From the NCBI RefSeq assembly GCF_021412625.1, contig NZ_JAKCFI010000011.1, positions 186,001 to 250,000 of the forward strand: a stretch of DNA of 64,000 bases. The letters are read 5' to 3'. Shown here piece by piece: positions 20,522 through 28,389 of the stretch (the stretch's first letter is position 1; every line of letters starts with the position of its first letter). The translations under genes and the position numbers were made by a program. The notes under the pieces were generated by a model. The model saw nothing but the letters and a program-made list of their open reading frames with translations, was not told the DNA's origin and ran no database searches. Source of the DNA: Myxococcus stipitatus (GTDB lineage: Bacteria > Myxococcota > Myxococcia > Myxococcales > Myxococcaceae).

Positions 20522-21256
20522 ATGAACTCCCTCTCCTCCTCGCTGGTCGCCGCTCTCCTCCTGGCTGGCAGCGCCCAGGCCCAGACGTCCGTTCGCGACT
20601 ATGTCGAACGCTCGGCGGACCGGCAGGAACGACGTGACGACCGTCGTGACGACCATCGCGATGACCGCCGTGACGACCGTCGCGACGACCGCAACGACCG
20701 CCGCGAGATTCGCCAGGACCAGCGGGCCCTCCGCGACGACCGTCGGGACCTCGAGCAGCTGCGGTCCATCCTGGACCGGTTCGATCGGGCCTGGGCCTCG
20801 CGCAACGAGCGCGAGATGCGCGCGGTCGAGAACGCGCTCCGGCATGCGCTCCGGGCGGAGCTGCGCGAGACCAAGCGCGAGCTGTCGGATGCCCAGGCCG
20901 AGGCGCGTCGCAGCCAGCGCGAGGTCCGCGCGGACAAGTGGGAGGTCCGCAACGATGCCCGGTGGCGGGGCCGGTCGGCGTTCGCCAGGGGCCAGGAGGC
21001 CCGTGACGACCGACGCGACGCGCGCGACGACCGACGGGATGTGCGGACGGAGGCCGCGACGCTGCGCACGCGTCAGGTCATTGCTCGCGAACTGGACGAC
21101 ATCGACGGCATGCGTTCGGGCGGCGCGCTGCACCGCAAGCGCGACCTCATCCAGGAGTTGATCCGCGTGGCCGAGTTCGAGATCCGCCAGGGGCAGCAGG
21201 AGCTGCGCGAGGACCACCGCGAGCGCCGCGAGGATCGCCGCGACGGCTGGCGCTGA
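20522..21256 (+). CDS. Secreted Asp/Arg-repeat, highly charged helical protein
   Basis: 244 aa with a signal peptide (SSSLVAALLLAGSAQA-Q). Mature residues ~30-60 are an almost perfect run of RRDD/RDDR units, and the rest is charged helix with further RDDRRD blocks near 165 and 225 and long amphipathic coiled-coil-like stretches. The DNA shows matching short tandem repeats of a GACGACCGTCGT type, which could expand or shrink. I recognise no enzyme motif. Such periplasmic charged proteins may bind metal, polyanions or RNA/DNA, but this is a guess. It is monocistronic and followed by an amino-acid permease 110 bp on. Confidence 0.8.
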   Translation: MNSLSSSLVAALLLAGSAQAQTSVRDYVERSADRQERRDDRRDDHRDDRRDDRRDDRNDRREIRQDQRALRDDRRDLEQLRSILDRFDRAWASRNEREMRAVENALRHALRAELRETKRELSDAQAEARRSQREVRADKWEVRNDARWRGRSAFARGQEARDDRRDARDDRRDVRTEAATLRTRQVIARELDDIDGMRSGGALHRKRDLIQELIRVAEFEIRQGQQELREDHRERREDRRDGWR

Positions 21257-21365
21257 GCTCGTGGCGACCACGTGGGTCGCCGCATTCGCTCGCCGGGTGA
21301 CACTTCCTGGCGAGCGCCGACGTACACCCTTCCGATTGCTCGCGGGCCAGCGTTGACTGCGGCCC

Positions 21366-22868
21366 GTGGGCATCGGGACCCGAAAGAACATCGGCCGGTT
21401 GCAGGAGGCGGACGGCGAGGGCCACGTGCTCCACCGCACCCTCAACGGGCTCCAGCTGACGCTGCTGGGGATCGGCGCCATCATCGGCGCGGGCATCTTC
21501 GTGGTGACGGGCACGGCGGCGGCCCAGCACGCGGGCCCCGCCATCGTCCTGTCCTTCGTGCTGGCAGGCCTGGGCTGTCTGTTCGCGGGGCTGTGCTACG
21601 CGGAGTTCGCCTCGATGATTCCGGTGGCGGGCAGCGCGTACACCTACGGCTACGCGACGCTGGGCGAGTTGGTGGCGTGGATCATCGGCTGGGACCTGAT
21701 GTTGGAGTACCTCTTCGCCTCCTCGGCGGTGGCGGTGGGCTGGTCCGGCTACTTCACGTCCTTCGTGCGCGACTACCTCCACTGGCACCTGCCGGACGCG
21801 CTCACCAACGCCCCCTTCGAGACGCGGGCGGGTTCGCTCGTGCCCCAGGCCACCGGCGCGCTCGTGAACCTGCCCGCCGTGCTGCTCGTGGCGCTGCTCA
21901 CCACGCTGCTGGTGGTGGGCATCCACGAGTCGGCCCGGGTCAACAACGTCATCGTCTTCCTCAAGGTCTCCATCGTCCTGCTGGTGATCGGCTTCGGGGC
22001 GTTCCACGTCGACACGTCGCACTGGCGGCCCTTCATCCCTCCGAACACGGGGCGCTTCGGTGAGTTCGGGTGGAGCGGGGTGCTGGCGGGGGCGGGCGTC
22101 ATCTTCTTCGCCTACATCGGCTTCGACGCCGTCTCCACCGCCGCGCAGGAGACGCGGGACCCGAAGCGGGACCTGCCGATGGGCATCCTCGGGTCGCTGC
22201 TGGTCTGCACGGTGCTCTACGTCCTCATGGCCGGGGTGATGACGGGCCTGGCGCCGTACTCCACCTTGAACGTCCCGGAGCCCGTCTACGTGGCCATCTC
22301 CCGAGGTGGGGCGGCGCTGGCGTGGCTTCGCCCCATCGTCGGCCTGGGGGCCGTCGCGGGGCTGGCGTCCGTGGTGCTGGTGATGTTGTTGGGGCAGCCT
22401 CGTGTGTTCTTCGCCATGTCCCGGGACGGGCTGTTGCCGCCGGTGTTCGGTCGCGTCCACGGGCGCTTCCGCACGCCGTATGTCTCCACGCTCATCACCG
22501 GGGGCATCTCGATGGTGGTCGCGGGCCTGTTCCCCATCGGCTTGCTGGGGCACCTGGTCTCCATCGGCACCCTGTTCGCGTTCATCGTGGTGTGCGCCGG
22601 CATCCTGGTGCTGCGCCACACCCGGCCGGACCTGCCCCGGCCGTTCAGGACGCCCTTCGTCCCGGTGGTGCCGGTGCTGGGAATCCTCACCTGCGGCGCG
22701 CTGATGCTGGGGCTGGGGCTGGAGACGTGGCTGCGGCTCGTCATCTGGCTGGCCATCGGCCTGGTCATCTACTTCGCCTATGGCCGCAAGCACTCGAAGG
22801 CCGCGCGGGAGGAGGCGGCCTCCGCGGAGCGTGACGCCCCCAGCCCGCTCAGGCCGCCCGGAGCGTGA
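21366..22868 (+). CDS. APC-superfamily amino-acid permease
   Basis: 500 aa from GTG 21366. It has 12 predicted membrane helices, beginning with the APC signature GIGAIIGAGIFVVTGTAAAQHAGPAIVLSFVLAGLGCLFAGLCYAEFASMIPVAGSAYTYGYATLGE. The substrate-contact helix 6 contains FFAYIGFDAVSTAAQETRDPKRDLP. This is the YfnA/cationic amino-acid transporter subgroup, expected to import amino acids across the inner membrane by proton symport or exchange. The C-terminus is a short basic tail. The 3' end overlaps the convergent P450 gene by 20 bp. Confidence 0.93.
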   Translation: MGIGTRKNIGRLQEADGEGHVLHRTLNGLQLTLLGIGAIIGAGIFVVTGTAAAQHAGPAIVLSFVLAGLGCLFAGLCYAEFASMIPVAGSAYTYGYATLGELVAWIIGWDLMLEYLFASSAVAVGWSGYFTSFVRDYLHWHLPDALTNAPFETRAGSLVPQATGALVNLPAVLLVALLTTLLVVGIHESARVNNVIVFLKVSIVLLVIGFGAFHVDTSHWRPFIPPNTGRFGEFGWSGVLAGAGVIFFAYIGFDAVSTAAQETRDPKRDLPMGILGSLLVCTVLYVLMAGVMTGLAPYSTLNVPEPVYVAISRGGAALAWLRPIVGLGAVAGLASVVLVMLLGQPRVFFAMSRDGLLPPVFGRVHGRFRTPYVSTLITGGISMVVAGLFPIGLLGHLVSIGTLFAFIVVCAGILVLRHTRPDLPRPFRTPFVPVVPVLGILTCGALMLGLGLETWLRLVIWLAIGLVIYFAYGRKHSKAAREEAASAERDAPSPLRPPGA

Positions 22869-24045
22869 CGGGGAGCGTCGCGGGGCCCCGGACCACCAGG
22901 GTGCGATGCCAGGACATCGGTTCGGCCCCGGGCTCGAGCCCCCCACAGCGCTCCAGCAGCGCCTCCAGCACGAGCCGCCCCTCCATCCGGGCCAGCTGCA
23001 TGCCCAGACAGAAGTGGATGCCGTGTCCGAAGGGCAGGTGGTGCGTGCCGGGGCGGTGGAGGAGGAAGCGGTCCGGGTCGTGGAACACGCTCTCGTCGCG
23101 GCAGGCGGAGCCCACCAGGGCCAGCACCGGGGCGTTCTTGGGGATGCGCACGCCGCCCAGGTACAGCTCCTGGGTGGCCGTGCGCAGGAGGGCCTGGGCG
23201 GGAGGCTCGAGGCGCAGCACCTCGTCGAGGAAGGCGGGGATGAGGTCGCGCTCCGCGCGCAGGCGCCCGGGCAGCTCCGGGTGCAGGGTCAGCAGGTGGA
23301 TGGCGGAGCCCAACAGGTGGACGGTGGACTCGATGCCGCCCACCAGCAGCAGGGCGGCGAAGGCGAGCAGCTCGTCCCGGGTGAGGGCCTCCCCCTGGAT
23401 TCGCGCCTGGAGCAACTGGCTGAGCACGTCCTCGCCAGGGGACCGCTGCCTCGCCGCGAGCAGCTCGCCGAAATAGCCTCGCACCTCCGTCACGGCCTCG
23501 CGGGCGATGCGCTTGCGCTCGTGTTCATCCGGGCGGACGGTGGTGACTCCCCCGGTCATCAGGTCCGCCCAGCGCTTGAGGTGCTGGCGCATGGCCGGCT
23601 CGACGCCGAGCAGCTCGCCCATCACCTCCGTGGGGAGGCGCAGCGCCAGCGACGGCATGACGTCCACGGAGCGGCCCAGCGGCAGCTGCGCCACCGCGCG
23701 GTTGGCCAGCTCCCGCACCCGGGGCTCCAGCCGCGCCATGGCGGGGGCGCCGAAGACACCCTGGATGAGTCCGCGCAGGCGCCCGTGCTGGGGCGGGTCC
23801 AGGGCCAGCATGGACTCCGAGAAGGGATTGCCTCCCAGCCACTCCGGATTCGTGGCCACGCCGAAGCCGCGTGAGGAGAAGAGCTGGGGATGCTTCAGCA
23901 CGAACATCACGTCTTCGTAACGAGACACGGCCCACATCCCGCCCGGGTCGACCCTGCACACCGGTGCATTGCGACGCATGTCCGCGTAGGCCGGATACGG
24001 CGTCGATTTCAGCTCGGGAGTCAGCAGGTTGTATCGGACGTGCAT
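22849..24045 (-). CDS. Cytochrome P450
   Basis: About 398 aa from ATG 24045. All the family landmarks are there: I-helix LLLVGGIESTVHLLGS (the usual A/GGxxT), K-helix ExxR in DEVLRLEP, and the heme loop FGHGIHFCLGMQLARME with the ligand Cys at about residue 346. Length and lack of a membrane anchor fit a soluble bacterial class I P450 needing ferredoxin and reductase, neither of which is nearby. Substrate unknown; the PKS cluster is 10 kb away on the other strand, with unrelated genes between. The longer upstream extension of the frame has no membrane or targeting feature and is unlikely. Confidence 0.95.
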   Translation of the reverse strand: MHVRYNLLTPELKSTPYPAYADMRRNAPVCRVDPGGMWAVSRYEDVMFVLKHPQLFSSRGFGVATNPEWLGGNPFSESMLALDPPQHGRLRGLIQGVFGAPAMARLEPRVRELANRAVAQLPLGRSVDVMPSLALRLPTEVMGELLGVEPAMRQHLKRWADLMTGGVTTVRPDEHERKRIAREAVTEVRGYFGELLAARQRSPGEDVLSQLLQARIQGEALTRDELLAFAALLLVGGIESTVHLLGSAIHLLTLHPELPGRLRAERDLIPAFLDEVLRLEPPAQALLRTATQELYLGGVRIPKNAPVLALVGSACRDESVFHDPDRFLLHRPGTHHLPFGHGIHFCLGMQLARMEGRLVLEALLERCGGLEPGAEPMSWHRTLVVRGPATLPVTLRAA

Positions 24046-24308
24046 TGTGTCAGCCCTGGCTCGGATGAGAGACGTCGACGGGACGGCCGCGGGGCGGATT
24101 CTCGTCTGTGTTTCAGGCAAGTCCACGTCAAACGACGCTCGCGCGCGAATGTCTCTCGTTGGGGTGTCATGCCTTCGCGAATGCATGGCGGCGGACCTCC
24201 ATGAGGGTGGGAGGGTCGAGCATGACGGGCGGGCGGCCGGGGGCCCATCCGACCCCTGGGCAGGAGGCCGGGGTGGCTGAACGGCGCCTGGGGCGTTAAA
24301 GACGGGGC

Positions 24309-25400
24309 ATGTCTTCGGTCAATGGCGGTGGACAGGCTTCGGGGCTCCGGCTGGAGCGGGTGCGAGCGTCGCGGCAATTCGAGGAGGGGCGGTTCCGGAA
24401 CACCGCGCCCGTGGGCCCCGGCATCCAGGGCAACCCCTTGCCGTTGCTCGGGGAGTACTTCTTCGGTGGCTCTCAGCGGACGCCGCCGGGGCCGTTGCCG
24501 GTGGTGGACCCCCGGCCGGTGTGGGCCACGCGGCCGGAGTCCGGCTTCCGGGTGACCTGGCTGGGGCACAGCACGCTGCTGCTCGAGCTGAACGGCGCGC
24601 GCGTGCTGACCGACCCCGTCTTCGGCGAGCGCGCCTCGCCCATGTCCTTCGCCGGCCCCCGGCGCTTCCACCCCACGCCGGTGGCGCTCGACGCGCTGCC
24701 GGACCTGGATGTCGTGCTGCTGTCGCACGACCACTACGACCACCTGTGCCGCTCCACCGTCGAGGCGTTGGCGAAGCGGCGGGTGCCCTTCGTCACGGCG
24801 TTGGGGGTGGGCGCGCACCTGGAGGCCTATGGCGTGGCGCCCGAGCTCATCACGGAGCTGGATTGGTGGGAGCGGGCCACGGTGGGCGGCGTCGGCTTCA
24901 CCGCCACGCCCGCCCAGCACTTCTCCGGGCGCGGGGTGAAGGACCGCAACCGGACCCTGTGGGCCTCCTGGGTGCTGGAGGGCGAGCGCCATCGCCTCTT
25001 CTTCAGCGGTGACACGGGCCTCACCTCCGAATTCGAGGAGATTGGCCGCAGGCACGGCCCCTTCGACCTGGTGATGCTGGAGGTGGGCGCGTTCCACCCG
25101 AGCTGGGGTGGCATCCACCTGGGGCCTGAGAACGCGCTCAAGGCCCACGCCATGTTGGGCGGCGGACCGCTGATGCCGGTCCACTGGGGCACCTTCAACC
25201 TGGCCTTCCACGCCTGGGACGAGCCGGCGGAGACGCTCGTCCGCATGGCCTCCGAGCAGCAGGTGCGCCTGTTCACGCCGCGCCTGGGGGCGGCCACGGA
25301 GCCCTCCCACTTCGAGCGGAGCACGTCCTGGTGGCGCGAGGTCTCCGAGCGTGTCTCCGGGGCGTCGGCTCCCGGCGCGAGGCGCGATCAGACGGGGTGA
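24309..25400 (+). CDS. Metallo-beta-lactamase-fold hydrolase (UlaG/NAPE-PLD-like)
   Basis: 363 aa. The metal site motif SHDHYDHL is at about residue 138, preceded by WLGHSTLLLELNGARVLTDPVF and followed by FSGDTGL and the final MPVHWGTFNLAFH histidine. This is the L-ascorbate-6-phosphate lactonase/NAPE-phospholipase D-like branch of the metallo-beta-lactamase fold, which typically hydrolyses phosphodiesters or lactones. Many myxobacterial members have unknown substrates. The start is an ATG after a purine-rich stretch. Its TGA stop overlaps the palindrome at 25399-25415, which is probably the operator of the next gene. Confidence 0.9.
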   Translation: MSSVNGGGQASGLRLERVRASRQFEEGRFRNTAPVGPGIQGNPLPLLGEYFFGGSQRTPPGPLPVVDPRPVWATRPESGFRVTWLGHSTLLLELNGARVLTDPVFGERASPMSFAGPRRFHPTPVALDALPDLDVVLLSHDHYDHLCRSTVEALAKRRVPFVTALGVGAHLEAYGVAPELITELDWWERATVGGVGFTATPAQHFSGRGVKDRNRTLWASWVLEGERHRLFFSGDTGLTSEFEEIGRRHGPFDLVMLEVGAFHPSWGGIHLGPENALKAHAMLGGGPLMPVHWGTFNLAFHAWDEPAETLVRMASEQQVRLFTPRLGAATEPSHFERSTSWWREVSERVSGASAPGARRDQTG

Positions 25401-25415
25401 TAGCCCGGGGCTATC
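25399..25415. promoter_or_regulatory. OxyR/LysR-type palindrome ATAG-N7-CTAT
   Basis: A perfect inverted repeat: arms GATAGCCC and GGGCTATC around a central G. It contains ATAG, seven bases, CTAT, and thereby the LysR-box T-N11-A, the half-site layout known for OxyR. It lies 75 bp upstream of the transporter start and overlaps the stop of the hydrolase gene. An OxyR-like regulator is encoded 0.6 kb downstream, convergent with the transporter, so this may be its operator. Confidence 0.6.
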
Positions 25416-25489
25416 AAACCCATCGGAACGATGTGTTGGAACGCGGTATCGGCGATGCGCATCCTTGACCCATCAAGGAGCTCATCACG

Positions 25490-26239
25490 ATGCCTCTCAT
25501 CGCGCTCGCGGGTGTTGGTTCAGGTGCGTTGCATGCCTTGTCGGGACCCGACCACCTGCTCAGCCTCGCCCCGTTGTCGGTGGGACGGAAGCAGGGGGCC
25601 TGGCGGGTCGGCCTGGTGTGGGGGTTGGGTCACGGAGTGGGGACGCTCGTCGCGGCGGCGGTCCTGATGGTCGTGCTGTCGGTGGTGCACCTGGAGTGGG
25701 TGGACCAGTGGGCGGAGCGCATCGCCGGACTGGCGCTGGTGGGGATGGGGGTGTGGGGCCTGCGGCGACGACTGGGGCAGGACGGCGGCGCGGCGGGCGG
25801 CCGAGGGGTGGCGGTGGTCGGGCTGGTGCACGGCATCACCGGGGCGTCGGCGCTGCTGCTCCTGCTGCCGGTGGCGACGTCGGGGACGGGGGCGGAGCAG
25901 GCGTTCTACCTGGGTGGCTTCTCGCTCGGCAGCACCCTGGCCATGTCGGGGCTCACCGCCGCCATCGCGGCCTTCTCGAGGGGGCGCCGGATGTCCGCGG
26001 CCTTCAGCCGGCATGTGCCCCGGGTCGCCTCCTCGCTGTCCATCCTGCTCGGTGGGGCGTGGATGGCGGGCGCGGTCTTCTCCACGTCACCGACGTCGGC
26101 CTCCAGCGCGACCAGGGCCGCGTCGAGCGCGCCCGCGTCGAGGTCGCGGACGAGCACCTCGGTCTTCTCCTCGACCCAGGCCAGCGTGAGCCGGGGGAAG
26201 CGCCGCCTCAGCGCGGGCGCGACGGCCGGCAGCAGGTAG
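25490..26239 (+). CDS. Nickel/cobalt-transporter-like membrane protein with aberrant C-terminus
   Basis: The frame encodes 249 aa with a clear AGGAG RBS. Residues 1-~195 form six hydrophobic segments of the NicO/HupE-like family, including HALSGPDHLLSLAPLSVGRKQGAWRVGLVWGLGHGVGT, LVHGITGASALLLLLPV and LGGFSLGSTLAMSGLTAA. The His-containing first and fourth helices suit divalent metal transport. The last ~50 residues (from about STSPTSASSATRA) are Ser/Ala/Arg-rich and are the antisense of the LysR gene on the other strand, not transporter sequence. The natural stop has apparently been lost at a junction near 26075-26090. Function of the transmembrane part may survive. Confidence 0.75.
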   Translation: MPLIALAGVGSGALHALSGPDHLLSLAPLSVGRKQGAWRVGLVWGLGHGVGTLVAAAVLMVVLSVVHLEWVDQWAERIAGLALVGMGVWGLRRRLGQDGGAAGGRGVAVVGLVHGITGASALLLLLPVATSGTGAEQAFYLGGFSLGSTLAMSGLTAAIAAFSRGRRMSAAFSRHVPRVASSLSILLGGAWMAGAVFSTSPTSASSATRAASSAPASRSRTSTSVFSSTQASVSRGKRRLSAGATAGSR

Positions 26240-26568
26240 GGTGAGACGGTGGGGATGACGCCGACGCGCAGGGTGCCCGCGAGCGGGTCTCCCACGCGCC
26301 GGGACTCCTCCAGCAGGTCATCCGCCTCCAGCAGGAGTCGCCGGGCGCGCTCCACCAGCTTCTCTCCCGCCGACGTGAGCAAGACGCGCCTGCGGTCCCG
26401 CTCGAACAGCCGGACCCCCAGCGACTCCTCGAGCAGCGCGAGCTGGGCGCTCAGCGACGGCTGGGACACATGGCACCGCGCGGCGGCCTTGCGGAAGCTC
26501 AGGCTGTCCGCCACGGCGACCACGTACTGGAGCTGCCTCAAGGTGAAGGGATGGGGCGCCAGCTGCAT
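25906..26568 (-). pseudogene. Truncated OxyR-like LysR-type regulator
   Basis: 220 aa in frame, but only residues 1-~163 are regulator. The N-terminal helix-turn-helix is intact (FTLRQLQYVVAVADSLSFRKAAARCHVSQPSLSAQLALLEESLGVRLFERDRRRV). The linker helix follows, then the first part of the effector domain (TLRVGVIPTVSPYLLPAVAPALRRRFPRLTLAWVEEKTEVLVRDLDAGALDAALVAL), which is of the OxyR branch. After DVGDVEK the sequence is the antisense of the transporter gene, so the second effector subdomain, where OxyR has its redox cysteines, is missing. Normal length is ~300 aa. A deletion joining two convergent genes would explain both ends. It may still bind DNA. Confidence 0.75.
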
Positions 26569-26642
26569 GATGGCCGCTGACTATCACGTGACGCGCGGGC
26601 CACGAGAGCCCCCGGATGGGAACCCCGGGGCCCCGCGTCGCG

Positions 26643-27458
26643 TCAAGGGCGCGCGAGCCATCGCGCCGTGGTCTGTCTCACCGCCTGCCTCAGGCGCTCG
26701 TCGTCGGTGGGCGCGGGCCAGGGCTGTTCCTGCTCCTCCATCATCCAGCGCGCGTCTCCTGGTGGGGACCAGCGCTCCCTCGCGAGGATGCGCGCGAGCC
26801 GCGCGCCGCAGGTCTCGGGGGCTTCCCAGCCGCGCTTCACCAGGGACAGCAGCCATCCCAACGGGCCGGTCCTCGCCCCCAGGTCCGTGCGGACGACGCC
26901 CGGGTGCAACACCACCACGTCCAGCTCGGGGTGCGCGGCGGCGACATCCCGCATCGCCAACGCGAGACAGAGCTTGGTGTCGCAGTAGGTCCGGATGCTG
27001 GAGAAGTCCTCGCCGGTGGGCGTCCGGTCCGCGTCGAAGCGGCCCTTCACCAGGAGCCCCGCGCTCACCAGCATGATGCGCCGCAGGTGCCCGGCGTCGA
27101 GCAGGGGCTGCTGCATGGCCAGCGGCGCCAGGTGGTTGACGGCGAACGCCAGCTCCAGGCCGTCCGGAGTGAGGACGCGTCGCGAGGGCCACACGCCGGC
27201 ATTGTGGACGAGCGTCGCTCCAGGCTCGGCGACCTCCACGAGCCGCCGCCCCAGCGCGCGCGCCCCTTCGAGCGTCGACAGGTCCCCGGGGACGGAGAGG
27301 GCCCGACCGCCCTTCCGCTCGACGTCCGCCACCAGCGTCGAGAGCCGGGTCTCGTCACGCGCGACGAGCACCAGCCGCCTGCCCCCAGGGCCGGCGAGGG
27401 CGAGTGCCAGCGCATGTCCGATACCCCGGGACGCTCCAGTGAGAATCAGGTCGCTCAT
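26643..27458 (-). CDS. Short-chain dehydrogenase/reductase
   Basis: About 271 aa from ATG 27458. Classical Rossmann start LILTGASRGIGHALALAL, a NAG-type motif (HNAGVWPS) and LVSAG with SIRTYCDTKLCLALAM, which supplies the Tyr and Lys of YxxxK (YCDTK). The C-terminal EEQEQPWPAPTDDERLRQAVRQ region fits the WW-oxidoreductase/retinol-dehydrogenase-like subgroup, NADP(H)-dependent enzymes of variable substrate. It is divergent from a TetR gene across a 101-bp spacer with a clear inverted repeat at 27488-27508, so TetR control is likely. Confidence 0.9.
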   Translation of the reverse strand: MSDLILTGASRGIGHALALALAGPGGRRLVLVARDETRLSTLVADVERKGGRALSVPGDLSTLEGARALGRRLVEVAEPGATLVHNAGVWPSRRVLTPDGLELAFAVNHLAPLAMQQPLLDAGHLRRIMLVSAGLLVKGRFDADRTPTGEDFSSIRTYCDTKLCLALAMRDVAAAHPELDVVVLHPGVVRTDLGARTGPLGWLLSLVKRGWEAPETCGARLARILARERWSPPGDARWMMEEQEQPWPAPTDDERLRQAVRQTTARWLARP

Positions 27459-27487
27459 GCCCGGGACTGTGGCACTCCTGTCGCTGA

Positions 27488-27508
27488 AATTGGAAGAACA
27501 TTCCAATT
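27488..27508. promoter_or_regulatory. Candidate TetR operator, AATTGGAA-N5-TTCCAATT
   Basis: A perfect inverted repeat with 8-bp arms and a GAACA spacer, total 21 bp, in the spacer between the divergent SDR (start 27458) and TetR (start 27560) genes. Its AT content stands out against the surrounding GC-rich DNA. Size, symmetry and place are typical for a TetR dimer site that would repress the SDR and the regulator itself. Confidence 0.7.
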
Positions 27509-27559
27509 CGGGCGCGGACGGCGTCGACCTGGGGCGGGGTGGCGCATAGGGTGGGAGGC

Positions 27560-28159
27560 ATGGGGCCGGCACGGAAAGACGGACAGAAGCGACGCGACGC
27601 GTTGCTGGACGCGGCGTTGCGCTGCTTCGCGGAGCGGGGCGTGCTGGGCACCGGCATCGAGGAGATCCGCAAGGCGGCGGGGGCGAGCCCGTCGAGCGTC
27701 TACCACCTCTTCGATGGGCTCTCCGACCTGACGCTGGCGCTGCTGGTGCGGACCTTCGAGCGGCTCTTCGCGCACCTGACGGAGCGCGTGCTCCCGGCGA
27801 GGACCGCGGAGTCGGTGGTGCTGGCGCTGGTGGATGGGCACCTGGAGTGGATCCTCTCGCACCGCGACGAGGGCCGTTTCATGTACCAGGCCATGTCGTT
27901 GGAGCTGGGCGCGGAGTCAGCGAACGTGCTGCTCGCGCGCAAGGCGGAGCTGCTCCAGCCGATCGCCCAGCACATCGCCCCCTTCGTCGCGACGGGCGCG
28001 CTGCCACCGTGGCCCATCATCCAGCTGGATGTCGTGTTGCTGGGGCCCAGCCACGAAGCCTGCCGCCGCTTCCTCGGGGGCGCCGCGCTGGAGCCGTCCT
28101 GGATGCGCGAACAGCTCCCCCGGCTTGCGTGGCGCAGCATCCGCCCGCGGGGACGCTGA
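27560..28159 (+). CDS. TetR-family transcriptional regulator
   Basis: About 199 aa if the ATG at 27560 is used; GTG starts at 27539 and 27551 are also in frame and the RBS-like GGGAGG is very close to 27560, so the start is uncertain. The N-terminal DNA-binding domain is typical: RRDALLDAALRCFAERGVLGTGIEEIRKAAGASPSSVYHLFDGLSDLTLALL. The ligand-binding domain is less conserved. It is divergent from an SDR gene with a 21-bp perfect inverted repeat between them, so it probably represses the SDR and itself until a small molecule binds. A strong hairpin at 28178-28210 follows. Confidence 0.92.
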   Translation: MGPARKDGQKRRDALLDAALRCFAERGVLGTGIEEIRKAAGASPSSVYHLFDGLSDLTLALLVRTFERLFAHLTERVLPARTAESVVLALVDGHLEWILSHRDEGRFMYQAMSLELGAESANVLLARKAELLQPIAQHIAPFVATGALPPWPIIQLDVVLLGPSHEACRRFLGGAALEPSWMREQLPRLAWRSIRPRGR

Positions 28160-28177
28160 GGGGCGCCGGAATGAAGT

Positions 28178-28210
28178 GGGCCCGATCAGGGTGTCCTCCT
28201 GACCGGGCCC
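28178..28210. terminator. Strong GC hairpin, probable bidirectional terminator
   Basis: Arms of 13 bases (left GGGCCCGATCAGG, right CCTGACCGGGCCC) with one mismatch and a 7-base loop. It sits 18 bp after the TetR stop on the plus strand and about 20 bp after the second Y-like RNA on the minus strand, so it could end both transcripts. There is no long T-run, as is usual in this GC range. Confidence 0.65.
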
Positions 28211-28228
28211 GGGGTGCCGCCATGGATG

Positions 28229-28368
28229 AGGTCCGCGCGTTTAATCAGCCACCTCAGGATGAAGACCCATGTCTTGCGATTAGACGACCGCCGCGTGAGG
28301 AGTTGGAGCGGCGGGCTGGAATTGCACCAGCATCCTGGGGGCTCGGGTGGCCGTGGTCGATCGGACCT
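28229..28368 (-). ncRNA. Y RNA-like tRNA mimic (copy 2)
   Basis: On the minus strand the order is: 5' strand of a long stem, T-arm (28315-28331, stem GCTGG/CCAGC, loop TGCAATT), acceptor 3' strand CCGCCGC (28308-28314), then T and CCA (28307-28304), a 9-nt linker, acceptor 5' strand GCGGCGG (28288-28294), two bases, a D-arm (28271-28285, GTC/GAC), then the 3' strand of the stem. So it is a tRNA body with the acceptor end closed and the ends leaving where the anticodon arm would be. The long stem pairs AGGTCCG/CGGACCT (28362-28368 with 28229-28235), GCCACC/GGTGGC (28346-28351 with 28248-28253) and CAGGATG/CATCCTG (28331-28337 with 28255-28261). The 5' strand has GGTCCGA, like the Ro60-binding element of Y RNAs. 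This is the known layout of bacterial YrlA-type Y RNAs. Confidence 0.7.
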
Positions 28369-28389
28369 GCGACAGCGAATGCTGAGTCT

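Noticed and set aside
20620..20710. A tandem repeat array or CRISPR-like repeat
   Set aside because: The repetition follows codon register in the Asp/Arg-repeat protein and has no spacers.
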